DNA from: Ulota crispa | Lineage: Eukaryota > Streptophyta > Bryopsida > Orthotrichales > Orthotrichaceae | DNA length: 64,000 nt | Assembly (NCBI GenBank): GCA_963920765.1 | Contig: OY987246.1 | Coordinates: 16,984,868 to 17,048,867 of the forward strand | Direction of reading: 5' to 3' | Part shown: in pieces, positions 13,687 through 25,940 of the stretch | Layout of the letters: the number at the start of each line of letters is the position of its first letter | How positions within the stretch are numbered: the first letter of the stretch is position 1 | Notes under the pieces: generated by a model | Seen by the model: the letters and a program-made list of their open reading frames with translations, nothing else | Told to the model about the DNA's origin: nothing | The model's database searches: none | Translations under genes and position numbers: made by a program

Positions 13687-15355
13687 GTTACCACTCGGTG
13701 AGGTCGCTCAAAGGCTCCACGACAACCTTTTAGCACCAATACCAATCCACTAGGTTTTCAAAATCATAAGCACTGTCAGCGGTAACGACACTGCCATTAT
13801 GTTTCAATCCTTTCGCTCACCGAAACAGAAACCTTAACCAAAACTGATAACATAAGCTCCTTATCTAGCCAAAAACTATAGAACATCTACATCTCTGTCG
13901 AATGTGCAAAAAACTCTTCCTTTTAACCCTAGCGAGGAAAAAGATAATCAACAAAGATCGCAACTCCATGTCCAATACGTAGCCATCAATGCACAAGTAC
14001 TGTAGCGTCAATCAGAACAACCGGCGCAAATAGCAGAATCTTTTCTTGCTACTCGCTAGAATCAAATCATTAAGGTAGTTTTCATGTTGCAACTTGAATT
14101 CTACTTCAACTGTTTTCTATATAAATTTAAGGAAACGCAAAAACAGTACCTGAAGCTTGCAAGTTTAGAAAGAAAGCACTTCCGCCGTGGTCTCAGTAAT
14201 CCGGTGAAATTCGAGAACAAGCAATTTGTTACCACTCCGTGAGGTCGTTCAAAGGCTCCACGACAACCTATAGTACCAATACCAATCCACTAGGTTTTCA
14301 AAACTATAAGCACTGTCAGCAATAACGATCACACTGCCATCATGTTTCAATCCTTTCTCTCACCGAAACAGAAAACGCTAGAAACCTTAACCAAAACTCT
14401 AGCTAGCCAAAACTATAGGATATCCACACTACATGTCTGTTGAATGTGCAAGAAAATTCTTTCCCTTAACCCTAGCAAGGAAAAAGACAATCAACAAAGA
14501 TCGCAGCTCCCTGTCTAATAAGTAGCCATCAATGCACAAGTACTGTAGCATCAATCAGAACAACCGGCGCAAATGGCAGAATCCTTTCTTGCTACTCGCT
14601 AGAATCAAATTATTAAGGCCTGGAATCAAATCATTAAGGTAGTTTTTGATGTCGCAACTTGAATTCTATTTCAATAAATTTTCTATATAAGGTTAAGGAA
14701 ACACCAAAACAGTACCTGTAGATTGTAAGTTTAGAATGAAGAGACTTCCGCCGTGGTCTCAATAATCCGGAGAAATTCGAGAACAAGCAATTTGTTACCA
14801 CTCCGTGAGGTCGCTCAAAGGCTCCACGACAACCTTTAGCACCAATACCAATCCACTAGGTTTTCAAAACCACAAGCACTGTCAGCGGTAACGACACTGC
14901 CATTATGTTTCAATCCTTTGGCTCACCAAAATAGAAACCTTAACCAAAACTGATAACATAAGCTCCTTATCTAGCCAAAAACTATAGAACATCTACATCT
15001 CTGTCGAATGTGCAAAAAACTCTTCCTCTTAACCCTAGCGAGGACAAAAGATAATCAACAAAGATCGCAACTCCAGGTCCAATACGTAACCATCAATGCA
15101 CAAGTACTGTATCGTCAATCAGAACAATCGGCGCAAATGGCAGAATCCTTTCTTGCTACTCGCTAGAATCAAATCATTAAGGTCTGGAATCAAATCACTA
15201 AGGTAGTTTTGACGTCGCAACCTGAATTCTACTTCAATTGTTTTTCTATATAAATTTAAGGAAACGGAGAAACAGTACCTGAAGCTTGCAAATTTAGAGA
15301 GAAAGGAATTCCGCCATAGTCTCAGTGATCCGGAGAAATTCGAGAACAAGCAGGG
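13687..15355. repeat. three tandem units of 541, 566 and ~562 bp carrying a 5' leader exon
   Basis: Units start at 13687, 14228 and 14794, each opening with GTTACCACTC(G/C)GTGAGGTCG and closing at GAGAACAAGCA. On the minus strand each holds a segment ending in CAG|GTACTG (near 14153, 14714 and 15278), which looks like a 5'-untranslated exon with a donor. Only the third, outermost copy abuts non-repeated promoter-like DNA. The repeat lies wholly upstream of the EDR2-like start codon, so it multiplies leader exons and first introns rather than coding sequence. Confidence 0.85.
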
Positions 15356-15560
15356 ACAAGAGAAGAGAATAAGCAGAAACTGAGTGATTCCAAGGGTGGA
15401 GACGAAAGAAGGAGATACGGAGTCGATTCTGCCGCCTGCCTAGGAGTTGGTGACAAGTGCACAGGATCCACGTGGAGGTCTGGCATTGGTCAGCTGTCGA
15501 CATTTGGCACCAGTCACTAACAACTGGCCCCGCCGTAATTTGATTTCCCCGCCTCTTCGT
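15356..15560 (-). promoter_or_regulatory. promoter region of the EDR2-like gene with G-box
   Basis: Unique, relatively GC-rich sequence upstream of the outermost leader exon. It contains the palindrome CCACGTGG (15468-15475), a G-box core of the kind bound by plant bZIP and bHLH factors. Transcription start not determined. Confidence 0.45.
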
Positions 15561-15798
15561 GGGGTCGCTAGAATGTTCAAAGAAATTCTACTGCTGTATA
15601 AGTGTACGGCAGCAATTTAAAGCAAAGGACAGTTCAGTGCAGTGTTTAGGGAATAATTTCAGCCCTAAGGTAGGACTGGCAGGGTTTAATTTACTGGCGA
15701 ATGTGAGCTTCTCTGTCCCCTCCACATTGGATAATTTCCGGAGGGAAGCAATTTGACTTGCAGAAACCTGTCAGAATTTGCCAGTAAATTAGACTCTG

Positions 15799-17635
15799 GG
15801 TAGGAGGCTCATGGATGGAGCAGCTAAGGGCAAGGTTTAATTTTTCTTTTTGTTTTATTAACCCCTAAAGGACCATTGTCCCTTCGAGGGACAAATGGGA
15901 TTTCGGGTACGTACCTACGGCCTCAATTTTTGTTCTAATTTTTTGAAACTTTTTTGAAGATAGGAAAACACATTAGCTTTTGGGGAATCTAATTTTTATT
16001 CCAATTGATGCCATAGAGCCAAAGTTATGCCCAAATAAGCACAAATGTGGGGACTAGGGGTAGCAAAAAAAATTCTTATAAAAACTTGAAAAAAAAAATT
16101 AATTTTTTTTTCTCATAGATTATATCTTTACCTACTTCTGGAGCTTTGATTCATTCCATTTGGACTAGTTATGAGAAAGTTATGGACAATCTTGTTTTTT
16201 GGGCAATCCAAGCATCTTTTTGAAAAAATAACTTATAAACTTCATTTTTGAATGCAACTTTAACATTTTTTCAAAAAAAATTGTTGGAGAGGGTGAAATT
16301 TGCTTTCTAGAACAATGTCACCATTGGGATTATTGCGTTTCAATTCCATTGCAAGGTTATTAGCAATTTAAGTTTTTCTTCAATCTCATACCTTCCTCTA
16401 CCTAATGTTTTTTTAAAGAATGAAAATTAAGTATTCTTTTTTGAAATTCTTTCCCAAGATTCCCAACTCAACTTCCCACCATGCAAAAATAGAATTCTAA
16501 ACTCTAAGGTGCAAAAATTTTAAGTTAAAAATGTTCAAAGTTAAAAAAATTTGTCAAGCAAGGTGCAAAAAAAGTTGTTTTTTACTTTTTAAATGCAAAT
16601 ATCTTCCAATCTATGCTGTCAAAGTTCTTGAGTTTTGTATGACACATTCTTATAATAGTCTACCACAAGATCTTATGGTCAGATATGCAAAATGCTTGAT
16701 TTTCAAACTTTTTTACTCTTTGCCATAAAGGTGGCAGTTTTGAGTGTCTTTTGACAAAATAAAGGCCATGGTCCTTTAGGGGTTAAAGTAGAGCAACCCG
16801 CACCCCGAAATGATGTAGGCAGGTAAGGAAAATTTAGCTAAAATTGGATCAAATGTATGATTACAAATGTTCATCCAATAAACTTCTAAGATAAGATATT
16901 TTCATCCAAAATCTGGCAAATTGGTATTTTGTTCGAGAAGAATCTGGCAATTTCATCCAATTTTTCACACAAATTTTGTAGTGTAACGGTAGCCATCTCA
17001 AATTCAAGGTAAGATTTAGGCAAAAATTCGCCAACTAATTAAATGTTGGCCAAGGATTTGTGCGCTTTTGTGGAAAAATCAAGGCAACTTGGTAAAATGG
17101 AAATATTTTTGGTAGAATGCCAAAGAAGAGACAATTTTGTGGCTTTTTAATTTGAAATTTTTTTGAGTTAGTATGAATTAATTTCAATTTAATAAAGCAA
17201 AAACCGTAGAGGTAGCTATTCTTGATCATAGGTTATAACATTAATGATTCAAAGGAGGCTTGTAAATGGTGGACATGAGTCCAAAAAGAAACCAATACAA
17301 AATTAAAATCCCTCAACTAAGTCAAGTCCTTTAGAGCATGCAAGCACCCATTACATATTCTCATACTCAAATTATGATGAAAATCACATTTTTGTTCATT
17401 TTAGTATAACATGTATCTATAATTTTTTGAAAGACAAATCCCTCAACAAAATTATGACCAATAAGCACACTAAACAGTAGCTCATGTTGCTCTCTTAAGT
17501 TCCTAAAATCATGCATGCACAAGTACAATTTTTGAACATAGAAAATGTTACCCGTTCACAAAGCTTAATGCATTGTTTTTGACCCTACATGAGTGATTCA
17601 AAATGCCTAAACAGAATTCAAGCCTCCTATCTTAC
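15799..17635. mobile_element. GGTAGGAGGCTC element interrupted by a TTAA element
   Basis: The left terminus GGTAGGAGGCTCA is at 15799 and the right terminus AAGCCTCCTATCTTAC ends at 17635. The interior from about 17030 aligns by eye with 61840-62430 of the related element there (shared words such as GGTAGCTATTCTTGATCATA). A 929-bp TTAA element (15858-16786) is nested in its left part, so that insertion is younger. Confidence 0.6.
15858..16786. mobile_element. TTAA-flanked non-autonomous element, copy 1 (929 bp)
   Basis: Begins TTAACCCCTAAAGGACCATT and ends ATGGTCCTTTAGGGGTTAA, so the termini are inverted and the outer four bases are TTAA on both sides. No long open frame. Homologous copies are at 20410, 23279 and 47326, plus a fold-back version at 42632. 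TTAA target duplication with C-rich termini is the hallmark of piggyBac-type transposons; assignment is inferred because no transposase is present. Confidence 0.75.
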
Positions 17636-19669
17636 ATGCTAATTTCTATCGATTGATGAATTCAACTAAATTTTTAAAACAATGGCCGGTATTAGTCGTA
17701 ATTCTCCAACATTTTATGGTCAGTTTTTTCCTACATCATTATAAAATCGGCTGATTTCCTTTATCTTAAAACATTTGTTAGTCAAAATTTAGTACATCAA
17801 AAAATAGTTTGTTAATGATCAATTACCTATCTAAGCAAGTCTTACATGCTCAAGAATTTCAGGCCAAATACTTCAACAATGACGGATCAATTTCAATAAT
17901 TTATTTCTAAAAGACTTGTAATATATTTTCTTATTTCTTATTTCTTATTTTCTATTATTTGTAAACATCATAATAAAAAATTTTATGTAGCTTGTATAGG
18001 TTTAGTTTTTTATTTAAATGTGGCAAAATGGTCAACAAATAAGCATTTGGGACCTTAAAATTTTGTTGGCGCATTTTAAAAGGTTCAACAATACAAGATT
18101 TTATAATTCAATTTCATGTTTATTTTAAAAACAAAAAAGAGAATGACAATCCAACAAATTACATTATTTATATTAAAAAATATGCAACTTATTATTTCTG
18201 TCAAATTTGATTATGGCTTTTTCATAGCAAATCCAAAGGTTATGAATAAAGGCTTACTATGTATATTGGAATTTATCATATGAAATTAAGCTTTCAAAAA
18301 TTTCAAAATTTCAATTTGTTTAATTTTTTTCCTAAGGTTTCATATTGTACTTCACAAGTCATGTTTTTTGTTTGTGGAAATCATTCAAAACAAAGATGTT
18401 TTGTCCTCATGGAGGTCGCTTAGTGTATTTATAGTATACCACGTGCAATAAAGTGATTTTTTGACCCCTATTTACTTTTAAGAAATTGTGGATTCAACTT
18501 ATAATTTTGAGCATTGTTTAATCATGATTATATGATTCTATTGCCAAAATCTTAAATCCAAATAGTATATTAAATGTTTTCTAAAGAAGGTTGAAAAATG
18601 AACTAAAATGGCATGTTTTTCAACTCAAATATTTATAGAGAACACATTTAGGTGACCATTGCATCAATATTCAAAAAATATAAACTTTCAATAGAGCCTC
18701 ATTTTTGAGATTTTTTTGTATATTTTTTAAATGATTTTTTCTTATATAAAATAGGGGTGTGAAAGTTATTTTTAGCTTTGCACAGTATCATTTTACTTCA
18801 AAAACTTGTAACCAATTATAATTAACATATAAAATTATTAATAATTTTGAACATAGACTTTCAAGGTAGGGGAACCTACTCATATTTTTTTCTTTTCCTT
18901 TTATTTAAGTTTTAGAACATAAAATAGAGGGGTCAAAATTCTATTGCACATGGTTTGTATGAATACACTAAGTGAGCCCCTCCCCCCCCCCGAGGTTATC
19001 TCATGAGTGAATAAGATTTTCTATTTTCATAAAGCTTTTAAAGAAGTGTGATAAAATTTTAAGGTAACAGAATTTATCCAAACAATTCATTGTACACTAA
19101 ATGGGCAAAAAAGCTTCAAATATTAAAACTTCTTTTTATTTTATGTTATTAATTTATTAATATCACTGTGAATAAATTACTATTCTATATCATTTGTACC
19201 ATTATCTCATAAGACTAGAAGACAAACAATAAGCAATTTTATAGTATTCAATTTTCCTAATTGACATCAAGAATTCATTCTATGTTTATGCCAATAAAAA
19301 TAAAAAACATATCTTAATGTTATAATGTTTTTCATCATCACATATTGTTTATGTTTTCTAGCATTACAATATTAGTTTTGATCAAATCAAGAGCAATCAA
19401 ATTGTGGATTTCTAATGTTTTCAAATTGAATATTATTCATGCATAGTTATGAATATAGATAAGGATCTAGAATTAAATATAAAATAAGTTATTATAATAT
19501 CAATTGTTTGTGAGAATCAAACATATATACACTAGTAGAAAACTTTATCTATAACAAAAGATTTTTTGTTGTTTTGGGCACTTGCACACTCTAATTGACT
19601 AATTTAACAAAATTCTGTAAAAAATTACCTACGTTCTGTTGATTTGGACACCATTGTCTGAATCAACAT
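17636..19669. other. AT-rich intergenic DNA
   Basis: Very AT-rich sequence with only short chance open frames. No gene, RNA or clear repeat boundary was recognised. Confidence 0.5.
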
Positions 19670-19965
19670 AAATTTTAGAATCTTTCAAAATCTATTTTAG
19701 AATCTTTGAGAATCTTTTGAGAATCTTTTAGGAATCTTTAAGAATCTTTTCAAAAATTTGAGCATCTTTGAGCATCTTGAAGAAATTTTGGAGAGTCTTT
19801 GAGAATATTTGAGAGTATGAGAATCTTTGAGAATCTTTGAGAATCTTTGAGAATCTTTGAGAACCTTTATTGGAGCCTTTGATAATCTTTTTTGGAATCT
19901 TTGAGAATCTTTTTGAAATCTTTAATTATGAAACTTGTTAAAATACTTCAAAATCTTTATAAAAA
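19670..19965. repeat. degenerate GAATCTTTGA tandem repeat
   Basis: The word GAATCTTTGA and close variants recur throughout, most regularly at about 19818-19862 where it is perfectly tandem, and decay outward into related GAATCTTTT words up to about 20160. Confidence 0.75.
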
Positions 19966-20409
19966 AAGAATCTATTAGACTCAATTAGAGTTGTTTTAGA
20001 ATCTTTTTTAAATTCATTAAAATACTTTAAAATATTTTTTTACAAAAAACCATTAGAATAGTTTGGGTTGATTTGAAATCTTTCTAGAATCTTTTTGGAC
20101 AACATGAAAATGTTTTGATGTTTTAAAAAATAAAAGCAATTTTCAAGAAAACTAGAATCTTTTTGAATTTTGAATGTGGTTTTTTTCTTCATTTTTCACA
20201 ATTTGGTATGATTTAACATTTGTAGCCTTTAAAGTCCACTTAAAACATGACCAAAACAACAAGAAATCAACAATATTTTGTTGATTTGGACACTTTTGGA
20301 CACAACAAAACAATTAGAAAATCCACAATTTTCTGTTGATCTGGACACTTTTGGACACAACTTCATTAATTCAACAAAATTTTATATAAAATGTACAACA
20401 TTTGTTGTT

Positions 20410-21332
20410 TTAACCCCTAAAATTCTTTGGTGTTTAGAGGCCCAAAATTGCTTCAAAATACCAATCCCCAAAGCAAGGTCTAAATCTTCATTGAAATATA
20501 CTTTTTAACAAATCCAACCATAGGATCCTTTGGTTGACTTGCACAAGTACATTGTCTCATAATTTCATAATGATAATCCCCACCAATTGCAAAATCAATG
20601 TGCCTAAACTTCAAAATGTAGGCTTTTCTAGCCCTTCCAAAAGGTGAAGGTTTGTTTTTCAATCATTTTAGAGAAAAATCTTTATGTTATATTTCTTGTG
20701 CAATTTTGGCAATATGTTGGAAAATTTGTTAAAAACATACATAAAAAAATTTAACCAAAAAAAGGTTTGGATTTATATTTACAAAAGTTGTAAAGTGAAA
20801 GGTATTGATGAATGAAAGATATAACTAATATGCTAATAAGTTTTGGAAGAATTTGAAACTTGTTAATTCCAATGGTGAGAATGCTCTAACAGACAATTGG
20901 TAACTTTAATTTTCATTTTCATTTGATAATTTTCAAAATTGAGAGTAAAAGATAACTTTATATGTTTTTCTACCCTCTTCCTACTTTCATTGCCCGCAAA
21001 ATAAAACTCCTTTTAACTCTTACCTCATTATTTGGAATTGAGTGATTCAACCTTTTTTGTGTAGGTATCAATCCATACAATTCAATAAAATAAAAAATAA
21101 AAAATTTAGAACATATTTTTTGCTGCCTGGTTTGACATTGAAATTGAAAAAAAAACCTTCTAACTTTTGCATTACTTATTGGAACAACATGAAATAAAGC
21201 TTCACAAGTAGATTATGATGAGTAGCATCTATAATAAAAATTTCATGAAAAATTTCCAAATTATGAACTCAAGAGAGCTTGCCCGAGTTCTCATAAAGCC
21301 CAAAGTGGGCTCCGTGGTCCTTTAAGGGTTAA
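20410..21332. mobile_element. TTAA-flanked non-autonomous element, copy 2 (923 bp)
   Basis: Starts TTAACCCCTAAAATTC and ends GGTCCTTTAAGGGTTAA. Length matches the other full-size copies, and an interior segment near 20990-21060 resembles 47910-47970 of copy 4. The left end is more diverged than in the other copies. Confidence 0.6.
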
Positions 21333-22370
21333 ATACCAAAATATCCTTACAAAAAAATATAAAAAAGATGCCCCTCAATTATTTCAAAAATTCATATATG
21401 TCCCTCAAAGATTAAAAGTATCAAAAATACCCTTGGCTTTTTGCAAACATATCAACAATGCCTCTAATATGCTGGGAAAATATCAAAAGTTCTTCTCAAC
21501 TATTTTAAATTATCAAGTATCTTTGTGTTGTATGATAACCAAGGGTATACTTAAATTCACATTCTTACAAAAAATCAAAGGTGATTTTTACATTTCAAAT
21601 AACACAAGGGTATATTTGACATTTCAAAATAGAAAAGCATTTTTAATATTTTCCCAAAATACTACAAGTATAACTAATACTCCTATAAAAATTAAGGAAT
21701 ATTTTTGATGTCTTAAATATTTGAGGCGTAAATTTGATATTTTGAAAGCATTGAAGGGCATTTTTACTATTTTTCCTTCTTTTATTGACCAAATCAAACA
21801 AAATAAATAAAATCTTGTGAAATATTTTTAGGAAACCTTTAAAAATTATTCAAAATATTCAAAAGTTTATAGAATTTTGATTTTATAATTGCAAGGTTTT
21901 ATTTCCATGCCTTTTCCCAATTTCATGTCTTTTAAAGCTAGCAAACTATGGAGGTTATTTTAACATAATAAGGTTTTTTTTTTTTTTTTTTTCAAAAAAA
22001 ATTAGCATTGAGAAACTTTTGAAAATGAAGCCAACCTTCACCCGCAACAATCTCTTTGAGATTTTTGAATTCCAATCAAAAGTTATAAACAAAATCAAAA
22101 GGGTGGAAATAATAATATATTTTAAAATTCTAAACACCTTCTCTGGTTTTTGCTTATAATTTTTGATTAAAAGATTGAAATCCAAAAAAGTTTGTTGGAG
22201 GTGATTGTACACTACATTAACCAACTTTTTGTAGTTTTAAGTTTTTTGAAAAAAAGTACTTTTCAAGGCCAAAATAGCCTCCAAAATCTGTTGGCTTGGC
22301 AAAGTAATTAAAAGTACGCACATATAGTGTACAAATCTACTTTCTATGTTACTTTGTTCACATGATAATG
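21333..22370. other. AT-rich intergenic DNA
   Basis: No coding family was recognised. Contains a poly-T tract near 21976 and several similar ATATTTGA-type words. Confidence 0.4.
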
Positions 22371-22510
22371 TGAGTGGTGTGGTGGTCATGTGAACCAAGT
22401 TAGGAGGTTTGAATTTGGGGTCTACGGTCTAGGGTTCGACCCCCAGCCCCGGTGCCTTCGGCCAGCGCCCCATCGCTTGGCCGGTTTTTATTTTTTATTT
22501 TATTTTTCCA
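22371..22510 (+). mobile_element. tRNA-derived SINE
   Basis: A polymerase III A-box-like TGGTGTGGTGG (22375-22385) is followed 47 bases on by a perfect B box, GGTTCGACCCC (22433-22443). After the B box come a GC-rich body and a T-rich tail from about 22485. The A-B spacing is wider than in a functional tRNA gene and no tRNA cloverleaf is evident, so a SINE head is the better call. Confidence 0.6.
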
Positions 22511-23278
22511 TATATATATATAATGAAAAAATACCAAGAAAAAACAACATATAAACAAAATAAAATCAACAAAAATTAACAAAAAAACAACAAACTCTTG
22601 TTGAAAAGTATCCAAACTAATGCGTCCAAAGCAACAGAAAAAAACAATAGTCTATAGTTGATTTTCTGTTGATTTTGAGCTAAATTTTCTAGTGGTGTTC
22701 CCTTGAAATATTATAACGTTTGATCAAGAGGGTGTTAAAACTATGAAAATCACTTGAACTCTTTCAATTCTCTTTTCACATGTGAAATCTAAAAAAAAAG
22801 ATCACATGAAAAATATGGCGTTAAAAGATATAACATACATAATTCTAATCAATTTACAAATTTTCAAAATCTCCATAACATTCAATAGCACCAGTAAAGG
22901 CTACCCTCCCTTGAATAGATTGGTGTGGAATATTCCACACCGTTCTTTAGCTATGGGGACACTTGGCTAAATTTGTTAGAGTTTATGAAAGAGAGGCTCA
23001 GTTTAGTGCACATACGTTGATATGAGGGGCTAGACATGTCAGAAAAAAGAAGAAAGAAAAAAAAGATTGGATGAAGTTCATGAATGATACTTGAAGAGAA
23101 GGAAAGGTAGGAAAAGGCAGCCTCTCTTTAGGCTATTGAATGTTATGTCCTCTGTAATTTTTTTAAATTCATTTTTAGTGTAAATTTTTCTCCAATGTCT
23201 AGTGTATTTGAGGCTCATTTCCAAGAGCTCTCAACACTACAAAAGTCAAGATTGCAATGGACACCCTTGCACAAAATC

Positions 23279-24227
23279 ATAACCCCTAAATAATCAATTG
23301 TTCCCTTGGGGGACAAATGGATCTTGGGCATGTACCTATGACTAAACCAATTTTTATAAAGTTTTGAAACTTTTGAAGTTGGTGGAGAATTCAAAGATGT
23401 ACGTGCACATCTAATTTTCTTCATTTTGACATTTATTTAAGAAGTTTTGCATGAATTTTTGAATATCAAGGGAGGGCAGGCAATCTGGGTAGCCTTTTTT
23501 TTTTTAATTTACATTTTAAAAAAATAAAATTTTGAAATTGATTCTTTAGATTTTTGTATATGTGGAAAGCTTTGAATCATTCAATTCTGATTGATGAGTG
23601 AGAAGTTTTAGTTTGCGGGTAGGTATGGGACTTCCAATCCCCCATTCCTTTTGCCCCTTGTAAAATTTGGTGCTTTAATTTTTTTTTGACTTTTATTTTC
23701 CAAGTTGTAGTAGACTAAGATTCCTTGGTTTTCACCTTTTGGATCAAAGTAATTCCTATTTCTCAACTTTACATAAATCCTCCAACCTTGCCTAGTACGT
23801 ATGCAAATTTCATGGCCTTACAACATTGCAATATTTTACAAAGTATGATTCATTCCTCCAATTCATTTGAAAATTCTCCCACACTTACCTAACTTGGTCC
23901 TCTACATGGAAAATATAAACCTCAACTTTGCATAGAGCAATTTTTTTTGATATTGGAGCAATCAAAGACTTCTTAAATTTTTGGGCAGCAAGGAAAAAAA
24001 CTTTCTATTTCACTTTAGATGTTAATATCTTACTCCTCTACTTCTAGAATGAGCTGATTTTTTTCCCACAAGTACCTCCCATACTCTAGGGCAAGATCAA
24101 TCCTACGATTGAATTTCCAAAATAACCAAGAAAAAAACTTTTTTTCCTACCTTTCTACTCATTTCTCCAAAAGTGGCAGGTTTTAGTGACTTTCTCAGAA
24201 AAAAGGGCTTGGGCCTCTAGGGGTTAA
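23279..24227. mobile_element. TTAA-flanked non-autonomous element, copy 3 (949 bp)
   Basis: The left end reads ATAACCCCTAAATAATC (first base mutated from TTAA) followed by a GTTCCCTTGGGGGACAAATG segment matching copy 1. The right end is GGCCTCTAGGGGTTAA. Same orientation as copy 1. No coding capacity. Confidence 0.7.
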
Positions 24228-24228
24228 G

Positions 24229-24494
24229 TAAATAAAATAATATATGGAATTGGAAATTGGACAATCAAATTAGAGCCCATTGAAAAAAAGCTAAAGAATA
24301 AACAATACAACAAATTAAGCACTAGAGGAAAATTTATGGTAATGGCACATCAAATTTTGAAAATTTGGTGTGTCATTACCTTGGATTTTCTTTCTTAGGC
24401 ATGGTTTGCCATGTTACTTATCCTTATTATTTTTTCAATGGGCTCTATTTTGACTGTCCAATTTTCAATTCCATATATGATTTTATTTATTTAA
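24229..24494. mobile_element. fold-back MITE with ~60-bp TIR
   Basis: The left arm (24229-24287, containing ATATGGAATTGGAAATTGGA) is the near-complement of the right arm (24431-24494, containing TCCAATTTTCAATTCCATAT). It directly abuts the right TTAA of copy 3. Confidence 0.75.
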
Positions 24495-24582
24495 AAAACT
24501 CTTGTATAAGCTTCCAATGATAGTAATCACACTTTCTAACATTAAGTTAGTAAAAAATATCAATATTTTTAGTAAGCTATTC

Positions 24583-25139
24583 CCAATGTTGGATTGATGA
24601 TGCTCTTAGGCATCATTAATGCAACTAGTAAACATGCCTGGTATTAGCAAGCTTGATTTTTTAATAAACAACAAATTTTAACAAATTTTTTAATGATTGG
24701 AAGGGCATTAAAAACATCATATTGAAAATGTAATAAAATTTGAGTTTGGACATTGACTAATTTAGATACATCTCTTGAAATGTTAGCTAACTTCCAAAAA
24801 AATTAGAGGGCATCCAAATCAAGCCTAAGAAGGGGAAGGTCAACCAAGGGGACAACATTGGGACGTCATTATACCGTCCCTTTGGTTGACTTTCCCTTTA
24901 AATGCTTGGTTTTATGAGCTCGGTAAATTTCTTGGAAACTAGCTAACTTTTGATAGGATGTATCTAAATTAGTCAATGTCCAAACCCAAATTTTATTGTT
25001 CTTTTACAATGATATTTTCAATACCCTTCAAATAAAAAATATGTTAAAATTTATTGTTTATTAAAAAATGAGGCTTGCTATACCAGGCATGTTTACCAGT
25101 TGCATTGAGAATGCCCTTAGAGCATCCGCAATGCAACTG
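24583..25139. mobile_element. large fold-back element, arms ~260 bp
   Basis: The left arm carries AACTAGTAAACATGCCTGGT and the right arm ACCAGGCATGTTTACCAGTT. Pairing continues inward through the CTAACTTCC and GTCAACCAA segments to a tight hairpin around 24870. A partial homologue of one arm is at about 58745-58870. Confidence 0.75.
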
Positions 25140-25700
25140 GCAATAGTGCATGTATCGGCACTATACCAAGCAATTAGTTATTTGCAATTTTTTTTTGCCC
25201 CAATGCAACTATCATGAGACTCGGCTCTTCTGGGGCCTTGGTAAGCGACCCTCCGACTTTGGCAAATTTTCACAATGTGAAGGGTTAGTCAGATGACTCT
25301 AGGTATAAATAGTCATTACTGTGAACGGGTTTCCCCATTGTCAACCCCTTTCAACATTGTAAAGCGTGGGCCACTTCCCTTGTTTTAATGAAAAGTGTAG
25401 ATTTTTTAATATCTTTTCTTTAAATAATGGAAAAGTTCATATGACATTTAGATTGCCGGCTTTGTATTGGGATGATCTGTCCTTTCAAAGGCTGGGCACA
25501 AGTGTTTGGGGAGAAATTTTAGCTTCAGCGGATGAAATCCGGTATTTCCCAGTTTCAACTAGATTTACAGTGACATGCACTGATAATTTTCTATAAAATT
25601 TCTAAATTTCTACTGTAAGCATGCTATATTTATTTTTTTTCAAAAAGTGGACTAATTTTTTAGCCGGTAGTTTCAAATTTCAACCAAATTTTTTGCAGTT

Positions 25701-25940
25701 TTAACCCTTGAGCGCCCTAGCGACCAACATTGGTCGCTCAGTTTTGAAAAATGTCCATGTTTGACTCTTATCCTCTTCTTAATGGTAAAGTCAAAGGACT
25801 TGTACTTTTTCATGTATCTCTAGGCATGTGTCTACTACCACTCTAAACAAATTCAAGCTATTTGATTTTACTTAGGCAATATTTTTATTGTACTCAAGTA
25901 TATGAATTTGAGTGAATATGACCTAGACGCTCAAGATTAA
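25701..25940. mobile_element. short TTAA-flanked element (240 bp)
   Basis: TTAACCCTTGAGCGCCCTAG at the left and CTAGACGCTCAAGATTAA at the right are inverted, with TTAA outermost on both sides. Probably a small relative of the TTAA family, inserted just upstream of the FSAF1-like gene promoter. Confidence 0.65.

Noticed and set aside
3348..15813. 14-bp inverted ATGAGCCTCCTACC pair flanking the whole EDR2-like gene
   Set aside because: The two copies are the ends of separate neighbouring elements in inside-out polarity, so they do not define a gene-carrying transposon.
22375..22443. Functional tRNA gene
   Set aside because: The A-B box spacing and lack of acceptor-stem pairing do not fit a tRNA; a SINE is more likely.
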